Of a stretch of 64,000 nt of DNA, positions 57,347 to 64,000 are shown one piece after another. The notes below the pieces were generated by a model. It was not told the origin of the DNA. It did no database searches and saw nothing but the letters and a program-made list of their open reading frames with translations. Source of the DNA: Nitrosococcus watsonii C-113 (lineage in GTDB: Bacteria > Pseudomonadota > Gammaproteobacteria > Nitrosococcales > Nitrosococcaceae); the NCBI RefSeq assembly GCF_000143085.1, contig NC_014315.1, forward strand, positions 1,513,501 to 1,577,500, written 5' to 3'. Each line of letters begins with the position of its first letter. The stretch's first letter is position 1. A program made the translations under genes and the position numbers.

Positions 57347-57541
57347 ATGTATGTATGTGTATGTCATGCCGTTACTGATAAGCAGTTGCAAGAAGCGATT
57401 TCACAAGGTACCAATAATCTCCGTGATCTGAGGCGTCAGCTGGGAGTGGTTAGTAGCTGTGGTAAATGTGGTTGCTGTGTGCGAGATATTTTACAACAGT
57501 CTCGGCAGGCCAGCGCCACTGAAGTTAGTAATGTGGCGTAG
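57347..57541 (+). CDS. bfd: bacterioferritin-associated ferredoxin
   Basis: 64 aa. Delivers electrons to bacterioferritin to release stored iron under iron limitation. Seen: Cys4 and Cys6 in Y-V-C-V-C-H-A-V-T, and the second pair in S-S-C-G-K-C-G-C-C, the [2Fe-2S] ligand pattern of Bfd/BFD-like [2Fe-2S] domains. A Fur-box-like sequence upstream fits iron regulation. The ferritin-fold protein at 38313-38774 is its possible partner, though not adjacent. Confidence 0.9.
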   Translation: MYVCVCHAVTDKQLQEAISQGTNNLRDLRRQLGVVSSCGKCGCCVRDILQQSRQASATEVSNVA

Positions 57542-57667
57542 CTTTAAGGTTACCTGGGCGCAGGCATAATTTTGATATTGCCCTATGCTGAGAAATAGGT
57601 GACAGTTTAGAGTACCCTGAATCGTGAGTTGAGGCACACCACAGGCTTCCAGGTAGAGGTAAATGCA

Positions 57668-58084
57668 ATGGTAGTCCAAGAAAGGCTGGAGGTTACGACG
57701 CCAGGCCGAGGAACGGTGGAGATCACGGACCAGCTACAGCGGATTGCCACCGGCAGTAATATCAGGACGGGTTTATGCCATGTTTTTATTCATCATACTA
57801 GTGCTTCATTAATGCTTTGCGAAAATGCTGATCCGGCAGTGAGACATGATTTAGAAGCTTATTTTGGCCAGCTTGTGCCTGATGGCGATCCCTTGTTTAC
57901 CCATCAGCAGGAGGGTGCGGATGATATGGCTGCCCACGTACGGACCGTATTGACTCACTCGGAACTCAACCTGCCCGTTACTCAGGGCCGTTGTGCCTTG
58001 GGTGCTTGGCAAGGGGTTTATATCTGGGAACATCGTTTCTCAGGCTATCGACGGCAGGTGACGGTGACTGTGTATGGAGAATAA
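57668..58084 (+). CDS. yjbQ: YjbQ-family protein (UPF0047, secondary thiamine-phosphate synthase-like)
   Basis: About 138 aa from ATG 57668. Seen: I-R-T-G-L-C-H-V-F-I-H-H-T-S-A-S-L and later H-R-F-S-G-Y-R-R, with G-A-W-Q-G-V-Y-I-W-E-H; these define UPF0047. The family has weak thiamine-phosphate synthase activity reported for some members, but the true role is unknown. An upstream in-frame start at 57629 gives an atypical extension. It converges on the lipase-like gene with a four-base gap. Confidence 0.88.
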   Translation: MVVQERLEVTTPGRGTVEITDQLQRIATGSNIRTGLCHVFIHHTSASLMLCENADPAVRHDLEAYFGQLVPDGDPLFTHQQEGADDMAAHVRTVLTHSELNLPVTQGRCALGAWQGVYIWEHRFSGYRRQVTVTVYGE

Positions 58085-58088
58085 GCTC

Positions 58089-58751
58089 CTATTGGCTAAA
58101 ACGATTATAATGTAAGAAAGTAACGGTGAGTTTTGCTACTATGGGGGAAAGTGGCAAACCCGTATGATTAGTTCTGACCAGACAATGGTCCGTCATTCCC
58201 GCCAGTTTTGTTTCTGCAACACTCACTGTTCCATCATTAGGCTGGGGCAGGCGGGTGATCAATTGACCTACACCAAAGCTTCTGGTTCCTGCAATGATCC
58301 CCAGTTTTTGAGTAAATTGCCAAGAAGGAGCGCTTTCAATCAATAGGCTCTCCTCGGCGTTTTGTCCTAGAAGATAGCGCCCTAGTTGGTGAGCATAGAG
58401 CCGTTGAGCAACGATACTACCGGTAAACGGAGTCCCTAGCGCTACTACCCCGCCAGGTGTTTGTTTAGGATACTTCTTTAATAAGCGCTGTATTAAAAGC
58501 CCTCCTAAGCTATGTCCTACGAAGTGAATAGTTTCTGTTTCCAAGCTTTCGAGGTAGTTGTGCAGATGATGCAAGGTTTTGCTGGGACTATCTTGGAGAG
58601 AGCGGTAACTGAAGCAGATCGTTCGATAACCCTGGATGCTAAGATATTTAGCTAAAGGGTACAAATAGAGGCTCTTCATCCAAATACCATGGAGTAAAAT
58701 TACCGTTTCCTTTTTTTTGAAAGGAGTGGAGCTAGGAAGATGGATCGTCAT
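58089..58751 (-). CDS. alpha/beta hydrolase, lipase-like
   Basis: 220 aa. Seen: I-L-L-H-G-I-W-M near the start (oxyanion H-G), nucleophile elbow G-H-S-L-G-G (Ser near 99), a candidate Asp in P-N-D-G-T-V and His in N-H-T-G-L-P, in the right order for a Ser-Asp-His triad. No signal peptide, so cytoplasmic. Substrate not predictable. It ends four bases from the yjbQ stop. Confidence 0.83.
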   Translation of the reverse strand: MTIHLPSSTPFKKKETVILLHGIWMKSLYLYPLAKYLSIQGYRTICFSYRSLQDSPSKTLHHLHNYLESLETETIHFVGHSLGGLLIQRLLKKYPKQTPGGVVALGTPFTGSIVAQRLYAHQLGRYLLGQNAEESLLIESAPSWQFTQKLGIIAGTRSFGVGQLITRLPQPNDGTVSVAETKLAGMTDHCLVRTNHTGLPLSPIVAKLTVTFLHYNRFSQ

Positions 58752-58888
58752 AAAATTTTACATAATCGTTAGCGTTGATTGGTTTATATCATTGATTTTA
58801 TTTAAGTAATTTTTATGGTTCCATTTTTGCAAGAGACTATGAAGTACGTTAGCTAACATTATCCATTGCCTATCAGGGAGCGAACATA

Positions 58889-59362
58889 ATGAGTTACGTA
58901 ATCGTTGAAAAAACGAATGTTTTCCAGGAGCGTCGGCGTGGGGAACGGCGGGTAGGCTCATTTCCGCAGTTTAATTATTGGGGTCGCCAAGGCCGCCGGG
59001 GCTACGTTAGACGCTGTGAGGATCTTACTAACGCCTATTTGGATAAATATCCCCCTTATTTGTGGTGGTTTACGGTAGCAATTTTGGTCTTGTGTTTTAT
59101 GGATGCAATTTTTACCTTATCTTTGCTTCAACACGGTGCTAAAGAAGTAAATCCACTTATGGCTGAATTAATTAATTTCAGTATTCCGCTCTTTGCAGGG
59201 GTAAAAATGGCTGTCACTGGGTTAGGGCTTGTAGGGTTGATAGTACATCATAATTTTATTGTATTCCGTATTTTTCGTGTACAGCAGTTTATTTATGGTT
59301 TTTTGTTTCTTTATTCTGGGTTGGTGGTTTATGAGAGCTTTTTATTGCTATCTAACTTATGA
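58889..59362 (+). CDS. DUF5658-like membrane protein
   Basis: 157 aa. Seen: an Arg-rich N-terminal half (Q-E-R-R-R-G-E-R-R-V-G, then G-R-Q-G-R-R-G-Y-V-R-R) and three hydrophobic helices (about 65-85, 100-122, 130-152), with F-M-D-A-I-F-T-L-S-L-L-Q-H-G-A-K-E-V-N-P-L-M, the segment typical of the small DUF5658 group. Function unknown. The basic N-terminus probably faces the cytoplasm. The family name is from memory. Confidence 0.6.
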   Translation: MSYVIVEKTNVFQERRRGERRVGSFPQFNYWGRQGRRGYVRRCEDLTNAYLDKYPPYLWWFTVAILVLCFMDAIFTLSLLQHGAKEVNPLMAELINFSIPLFAGVKMAVTGLGLVGLIVHHNFIVFRIFRVQQFIYGFLFLYSGLVVYESFLLLSNL

Positions 59363-59457
59363 CGGCTGGTAGCCAAATTTACTCATTTTGAAGCGAAGCA
59401 TAAATTTTGGAAAGCCTTTAGTATGAGTGCTTGTTTTAAAATTAATGAGGCAATTCG

Positions 59458-61131
59458 ATGGCACAGTATGTCTATAGTATGAACCGGGTGAGCAAGATAG
59501 TGCCGCCGAAACGTGTTATTTTGCGCGATATCTCCTTATCCTTTTTTCCAGGAGCCAAGATTGGCGTGCTAGGCCTTAATGGAGCGGGAAAATCAACCGT
59601 ACTCAAAATTATGGCCGGAATTGACAAAGATATTGAAGGCGAAGCTATTCCTCAAAAAGGGCTTAAGATCGGTTACCTTTCGCAAGAACCGCACTTGGAC
59701 CCTACTAAAAATGTCCGGGGTAACGTGGAGGAGGGGATGGCTGAAATTAAAGCTATGTTAGAGCGATTTAACGAAATTAGCTTATTATTTGCTGAACCAA
59801 TGAGCGATGAAGAAATGAATCGCCTCTTTGACGAACAGGCGCAGCTTCAAAATGCCATTGAAGCGGCGGATGCTTGGAATTTAGATCATAAGCTTGATAT
59901 CGCCGCTGAAGCGTTGCGCCTCCCTCCTTGGGAGGCAGAAGTCACCCATCTTTCGGGCGGGGAACAGCGGCGAGTGTCCCTTTGCCGCTTGCTTCTTTCT
60001 GAGCCGGATATGTTGCTGCTAGATGAACCCACTAATCACCTTGATGCGGAGTCGGTTGCCTGGTTGGAGCGTTACTTGGAAAAATATCCGGGCACTGTTG
60101 TGGCTGTAACCCATGATCGCTATTTCTTGGATAATGTGGCCGGCTGGATTCTGGAGTTAGATCGTGGACATGGTATTCCCTGGGAGGGAAATTACTCGTC
60201 TTGGCTAGAGCAAAAAGAAAAACGCTTGCAGCTAGAGGAAAAGCAGGAGGGAGCACGAATTAAAGCGATGAAATCGGAACTTGAATGGATTTCCGCAAAC
60301 CCCAAGGGGCGGCATGCTAAGAGTAAAGCCCGTCTTGCCCGTTTTGAAGAACTATCTTCTCAAGAATACCAGAAGCGCAATGAGACTAACGAGATTTATA
60401 TTCCCCCAGGACCGCGCCTGGGGGATATAGTGATTGAAGCAAAGGAGCTACGTAAGAGTTTTGGCGACCGTTTACTGATTGATGATCTAAATTTTAGCCT
60501 TCCTCCTGGGGGGATTGTAGGGATCATCGGGGCTAATGGTGCAGGAAAAACAACTTTATTTAGGATGATAGTGGGCCAAGAGCAGCCAGATACGGGTGAA
60601 ATCAGGCTAGGGGATACGGTTAAGCTGGCTTATGTAGATCAAAGCCGTGAAGCTTTAAATGCTGGCAAAACCGTGTGGGAAGAAATTTCGGAAGGTCAAG
60701 ACATTATCAAAGTTGGAACCTACGAGACTCCTTCCCGTGCCTACGTAGCGCGCTTTAATTTTAAAGGCTCAGATCAGCAAAAACGTATTGGAGATCTTTC
60801 TGGCGGTGAGCGCAATCGGGTGCATTTAGCTAAGCTACTTCGTACTGGAGGCAATGTTCTCCTCCTTGATGAACCAACTAATGACTTAGATGTAGAAACT
60901 CTAAGAGCCTTGGAGCAGGCTCTGCTAAGTTTTCCCGGCTGTGCTGTAGTGATTTCCCATGATCGTTGGTTTTTAGATCGTGTTGCTACTCATATTCTTG
61001 CTTTTGAGGGGGATAGTCAAGTTATTTGGTTCGAAGGCAACTATGCTGATTATGAAGCGAACCGTCACCAGCGTCTGGGAGAGGTGGCTAATCAGCCCAG
61101 CCGACTCCGTTACCAGCCATTGTCTTCCTAG
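59458..61131 (+). CDS. ettA: energy-dependent translational throttle protein EttA (ABC-F)
   Basis: 557 aa. Ribosome-binding ABC-F ATPase that gates the first elongation steps by ATP/ADP ratio. Seen: the start [11 protein letters not shown]; two ABC domains each with Walker A ([18 protein letters not shown]), signature ([16 protein letters not shown]) and Walker B ([22 protein letters not shown]); an EttA arm after the first Walker A; and the basic PtIM linker with [10 protein letters not shown]. Length matches E. coli EttA (555). Confidence 0.95.
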   Translation: MAQYVYSMNRVSKIVPPKRVILRDISLSFFPGAKIGVLGLNGAGKSTVLKIMAGIDKDIEGEAIPQKGLKIGYLSQEPHLDPTKNVRGNVEEGMAEIKAMLERFNEISLLFAEPMSDEEMNRLFDEQAQLQNAIEAADAWNLDHKLDIAAEALRLPPWEAEVTHLSGGEQRRVSLCRLLLSEPDMLLLDEPTNHLDAESVAWLERYLEKYPGTVVAVTHDRYFLDNVAGWILELDRGHGIPWEGNYSSWLEQKEKRLQLEEKQEGARIKAMKSELEWISANPKGRHAKSKARLARFEELSSQEYQKRNETNEIYIPPGPRLGDIVIEAKELRKSFGDRLLIDDLNFSLPPGGIVGIIGANGAGKTTLFRMIVGQEQPDTGEIRLGDTVKLAYVDQSREALNAGKTVWEEISEGQDIIKVGTYETPSRAYVARFNFKGSDQQKRIGDLSGGERNRVHLAKLLRTGGNVLLLDEPTNDLDVETLRALEQALLSFPGCAVVISHDRWFLDRVATHILAFEGDSQVIWFEGNYADYEANRHQRLGEVANQPSRLRYQPLSS

Positions 61132-61235
61132 GACTCGAAGCTTAGTAATGATGAGGACAGGGCGGTAGTGCTTGAACGCTTTTCCCTATTGCCCACGGCA
61201 GTGAAGAGGGGGCGAGCATCATAAAAATACCTCAA

Positions 61236-61967
61236 TTGATTGCTCATCGTGGTTATGCTAAAGCGTTTCCGGAAAACACTCTACTAAGCCTAGATGCTGC
61301 TGTAAATGCTGGCGCGCGCTTGGTAGAATTTGATGTTCAGCTAACTGCCGATGGGATCCCTGTGGTGCTTCATGATGATACCCTTCTTCGTACCGCAGGA
61401 CATGGAGGCTCTATTTTTGAGATAGAGTCGGTGAATATTGAGCACATCTGTGTCAATGAAGCTGCTCGCTTTGGCCCCCGCTTCCCTGAAGCACGGCTGT
61501 CCACCCTAGAAAATATCGTCCTCTGGTTAAAAGAGCTTCCTGCAGTAACTGCTTTTGTTGAGATTAAAATCCAGAGCCTGCAACGTTTCGGCATTCAAAA
61601 AACGGTATCCCAAGTATTAAGGGTGTTAGAACCAGTAAAGGTTCAGTGTGTCCCAATCTCGTTCGAGCCTCAGGTAATCGCTATTGCTAGAAAAGAAGGT
61701 ATGAACACTACCGGCTGGGTTCTTCCGACCTGGGATCTAGTGACTGCTTTTAAACTTAACCCTGAGTATATATTTTGCAACCGAACCCGTATTCCTTCGG
61801 GGTGGAGAAATTTTACTGAGTATCCCTGGAATTGGGTTATTTACGAGGTAACGGAAATAAAGGAGGCGCTGGAATATGCCGCTTTGGGCGTGGGATTTAT
61901 CGAGACCATGGCTATAGGTGAGATGCTGCAGCACCCTTTATTTCGTGCTAGCGATCAGCGGCAATAA
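61236..61967 (+). CDS. ugpQ: glycerophosphodiester phosphodiesterase
   Basis: 243 aa from TTG 61236. Hydrolyses deacylated phospholipid headgroups to glycerol-3-phosphate and alcohol. Seen: I-A-H-R-G-Y-A (catalytic His), P-E-N-T-L-L-S-L, V-E-F-D-V-Q-L-T-A-D-G-I-P-V-V-L-H-D-D, and F-V-E-I-K-I. No signal peptide, so cytoplasmic (UgpQ-like). The start is uncertain: there is no in-frame ATG, GTG or TTG upstream before a stop, but AGGGGG precedes an ATC at 61218 (five-base spacing), and the codons after it (I-K-I-P-Q-L) look like a normal family start. Confidence 0.85.
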   Translation: MIAHRGYAKAFPENTLLSLDAAVNAGARLVEFDVQLTADGIPVVLHDDTLLRTAGHGGSIFEIESVNIEHICVNEAARFGPRFPEARLSTLENIVLWLKELPAVTAFVEIKIQSLQRFGIQKTVSQVLRVLEPVKVQCVPISFEPQVIAIARKEGMNTTGWVLPTWDLVTAFKLNPEYIFCNRTRIPSGWRNFTEYPWNWVIYEVTEIKEALEYAALGVGFIETMAIGEMLQHPLFRASDQRQ

Positions 61968-61997
61968 CGAGTCTCAGCCATATCGTCTATGATCGAT

Positions 61998-62033
61998 GGT
62001 AGAGGAAAAAATTGAGGTAGAGGAAAAAATTGA
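61998..62033. repeat. 18-bp exact tandem duplication
   Basis: GGTAGAGGAAAAAATTGA occurs twice (61998-62015 and 62016-62033) in the 217-bp gap between the glycerophosphodiesterase gene and the small membrane protein gene. Confidence 0.95.
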
Positions 62034-62184
62034 GATGGTAGGTATATTCTTTGCTTGTATTATAGATTTCGGCTGAAATTAGTATTTATTATATACCTTC
62101 CTATTATGTAATTAAGAGAGTAAAAATTGCTACCTAGTATAAAGTTAGCTTATATATAGAGAATTTATCTTAGGAAAACATGCT

Positions 62185-62391
62185 GTGGCAAAAACTAATG
62201 CGGAGAGAATATCCGAGGAATCAATTGTTTCAGAGTTCGGTGGCAAGAGGGAAGGTATCGGCGAAAAAACCCTTGGAGAACCTGAACCCTGGGAAAGTTG
62301 GGAAACCAAGTTGTGCCTTTGGAGCATAGGCGTTGGCATGGCAGCTTTAGTAGTGCTAGGAATTTTAGTCAATCAGTTTTTACTCTCCTAA
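62185..62391 (+). CDS. small single-pass membrane protein, function unknown
   Basis: 68 aa from GTG 62185 with TTAGGAAA upstream. Seen: a charged N-terminus (about 1-42) and one transmembrane helix (about 45-66, L-W-S-I-G-V-G-M-A-A-L-V-V-L-G-I-L-V). Its TAA shares a base with the ATG of the next gene, so the two are translationally coupled. With the YeiH-type transporter it may form an accessory subunit, but I recognise no family. Confidence 0.65.
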   Translation: MAKTNAERISEESIVSEFGGKREGIGEKTLGEPEPWESWETKLCLWSIGVGMAALVVLGILVNQFLLS

Positions 62392-62660
62392 TGAGTGATA
62401 GTGTGATGAAGGCGAATTTGGAAGTCAGGCTAATTCATGATGGGAGGCATTGGGTTGTTTGCTATCAAACGCTCCAGATTCGAGGCCGTACTTTGCCTGA
62501 GTTAGATCAAAATCTTGCTGAGTGCCTGCGGGAGAGGGGTGATTTCCCCGATGCTAGTCAGGTGACGGTATTTATGGGATTTGATTTTGAGACCCTGCCC
62601 ACCTGGCTCAGGCAATATGCTTATCATTACTTTAATCGCTATGCTTTGCTGCAATTGTAG
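62391..62660 (+). CDS. 89-residue protein of unknown function, coupled to membrane protein and YeiH-type transporter
   Basis: ATG 62391 overlaps the previous stop (TAATG). Seen: M-K-A-N-L-E-V-R-L-I-H-D-G-R-H-W-V-V-C, then L-D-Q-N-L-A-E-C-L-R-E and a Trp/Tyr-rich end. It has no signal or membrane segment, so it is soluble and cytoplasmic. It may be a short domain of unknown function (DUF5395-like, from memory, uncertain). It stands 35 bp before the transporter gene. Confidence 0.65.
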   Translation: MSDSVMKANLEVRLIHDGRHWVVCYQTLQIRGRTLPELDQNLAECLRERGDFPDASQVTVFMGFDFETLPTWLRQYAYHYFNRYALLQL

Positions 62661-62695
62661 TAGTTTTCACCTGTAGAAAAAGGAGAGAAACAGCG

Positions 62696-64000
62696 ATGTC
62701 TGGGGTTAATCGGAGATGGTACTCCGGTATGGCAACTACCGAAGATTGGTGGGCAGTTTGGCTAGGTTTGATAATGTTTTTCGCGGGTCTAGCCTCTATC
62801 TGGGGGTGGAATTTAGTCGGTTGGATGACTACAACAAGCACTTGGGTGTGGGGAGATTTCGCCTGGAACAAGGCGTTAAAGGTAAGCGGCTATCAGGAAT
62901 GGCATCCTTTGCTTTCTCTGTTGGTGACTTATCTAGTATTCACTGCCTTGACCTGCCTGGGTGCGGTCGCCATGAAACTCGATTTAAAACGTTTTTTTCT
63001 TGGCTGGACTTTTCTTTTCATACTTACCTGGATGGTGTGGATTGTCGGCCATGAAGCTCACTTCAAGGCATCTGTTAACCAGTTCGATCAGTATGGTTTA
63101 TCGTGGGGGCTCTCCCTAGGAGGAGGGTTTTCTTACATGCTAGCGCTGGCAGTTGGCTTAATCATCGGGAATTTTTTTAAAGGTTTCGCCGAATTTCTCA
63201 AGGAAGCGGCTAAACCAGAATGGTTTATTAAAACTGCTATTGTTTATTTAGGAATCAAGATTGGTCTTATGTCTATTGAAGCGGCGGGGTTTACCTTCGA
63301 ACTGGCTATTACCGGTATCGCTGCCACCTTCGTAGCTTATTTGTTGGTTTGGCCAATCGTTTATGCCCTGAGTCGCAGGGTGTTCCGTCTCTCCCGTGAA
63401 GCTTCTGCAGTCCTTTCTTCAGGCATTTCTATTTGTGGAGTTTCGGCCGCTATTGCCACTGCTGGTGCGATTAGGGCTCGCCCGGTGGTGCCGGTCATGG
63501 TTTCCATGCTGATCGTGATTTTTGCCATGATCGAGTTGGTCGTATTGCCTGGATTTTACACTGCGGTAGCACCCAACCAACCTATTGTTAACGGAGCTGC
63601 CATGGGTATGACAGTCAAGACTGACGGTGCCGATGCGGCTGCTGGGGCAATTCTTGATGAGCTTATGCGCGCTAATGCCGAAGTCAATTTAGGGGTAGTT
63701 TGGCAGGAAGGCTGGATTCTAACTTCTTCTATTATTACTAAAATTTGGATCGACATGTTTATCGGTGTTTGGGCGTTTCTTTTAGCCTTGGTTTGGGTTT
63801 ACAAAGTGGAGCGCCAGCCAGGACAATCCAAGGTAGGTGTTATGGAAATCTGGCACCGTTTCCCTAAATTTGTACTAGGCTATCTAGTAGCCTGGTTTGT
63901 TTATATGGCTATTGCTGCCTTAAGTCCGGACTTGAGCGAGACAGCCACCTCTGGGGCCGAAGCCGTTGAGGGTCCTATGCGAAAGATGATGTTTATGCTA
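62696..64000 (+). CDS. YeiH-family putative sulfate exporter-type transporter, large form, 3' end cut by window edge
   Basis: At least 435 aa. AAAAGGAGAG precedes ATG 62696. Seen: an N-terminal extension of about 150 residues with two or three membrane helices (W-W-A-V-W-L-G-L-I-M-F-F-A-G; W-T-F-L-F-I-L-T-W-M-V-W-I) before the YeiH core, which starts near residue 155. The core has G-S-R-type helix pairs, I-S-I-C-G-V-S-A-A-I-A-T-A-G-A-I and V-S-M-L-I-V-I-F-A-M-I-E. YeiH proteins have about 350 aa, so this is a longer member. Substrate assignment (sulfate) is from family annotation and weak. Confidence 0.78.
   Translation, partial: MSGVNRRWYSGMATTEDWWAVWLGLIMFFAGLASIWGWNLVGWMTTTSTWVWGDFAWNKALKVSGYQEWHPLLSLLVTYLVFTALTCLGAVAMKLDLKRFFLGWTFLFILTWMVWIVGHEAHFKASVNQFDQYGLSWGLSLGGGFSYMLALAVGLIIGNFFKGFAEFLKEAAKPEWFIKTAIVYLGIKIGLMSIEAAGFTFELAITGIAATFVAYLLVWPIVYALSRRVFRLSREASAVLSSGISICGVSAAIATAGAIRARPVVPVMVSMLIVIFAMIELVVLPGFYTAVAPNQPIVNGAAMGMTVKTDGADAAAGAILDELMRANAEVNLGVVWQEGWILTSSIITKIWIDMFIGVWAFLLALVWVYKVERQPGQSKVGVMEIWHRFPKFVLGYLVAWFVYMAIAALSPDLSETATSGAEAVEGPMRKMMFML

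Overview
The window looks like chromosome of a gammaproteobacterium, most likely a purple-sulfur-bacterium relative (Chromatiales) of the Nitrosococcus type. The evidence is gene order (lptD-surA-pdxA-rsmA; smc-zipA-ligA; fadE-fadI-fadJ) and overall protein character. The genus is an inference from recollected protein similarity, not a search result.

Layout. 1-620: end of an SOS-response peptidase gene. 1021-6882: beta-oxidation operon (FadE-like, FadI-like, FadJ-like). 7187-8059 and 27602-28474: two 873-bp copies of one IS1-family element in inverted orientation. Between them lie 19.5 kb holding pgm, a maf/yceF gene, rsmA, an internally deleted IS200/IS605 element, pdxA, surA, lptD, tRNA-Ala, tRNA-Glu, a one-spacer type I-E CRISPR array with its cas operon, and a secreted DUF4124-like protein. 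28475-34963: 3' part of htpG, an orphan FixJ-like regulator, an Rrf2 regulator, an acetyltransferase-like protein, an L,D-transpeptidase-like protein, an MBL-fold hydrolase and a dead IS982-type element. 35102-42160: arginase, ornithine aminotransferase, a LEA14-like lipoprotein, dodecin, a ferritin-like protein, a tiny ORF and PutA. 42187-47181: signalling block (receiver, PAS kinase, RpoS-like sigma factor, FixJ-like regulator, receiver-PAS kinase). 47217-50716: CysZ-like protein, solitary integrase, FGGY kinase, QueF. 50786-57541: smc, zipA, ligA and a Fur-box-associated bfd. 57668-64000: YjbQ, a lipase-like hydrolase, a DUF5658-like membrane protein, EttA, a glycerophosphodiesterase, and a three-gene set ending in a large YeiH-type transporter cut by the window edge.

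The main discovery is structural. One IS1 copy interrupts htpG and the other interrupts a cytochrome-b561-like gene, but the halves are exchanged. The 5' part of htpG lies at the first IS and its 3' part 20 kb away at the second; the b561 gene shows the mirror pattern. The flanking target duplications (9 bp for htpG, 8 bp for the b561 gene) are swapped between the copies in inverted orientation. Removing IS and one duplication restores both frames exactly (634 and 385 codons). The 19.5-kb segment has therefore been inverted between the two IS copies.

The type I-E CRISPR-Cas locus inside the inversion is decaying: cas3 has two -1 frameshifts plus a nonsense codon, cas8e has a -1 frameshift in a C run, and only one spacer remains. 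cas7e, cas5e, cas6e, cas1 and cas2 look intact. Other oddities are a 92-bp internal piece of the rpoS-like gene copied just downstream of that gene, an 18-codon ORF with a strong ribosome binding site just before putA, and three exact 17-18 bp tandem duplications.

Metabolically, arginase, ornithine aminotransferase and PutA form a route from arginine to glutamate, releasing urea. In an ammonia oxidiser with urease, that urea could supply ammonia; this last step is inference.
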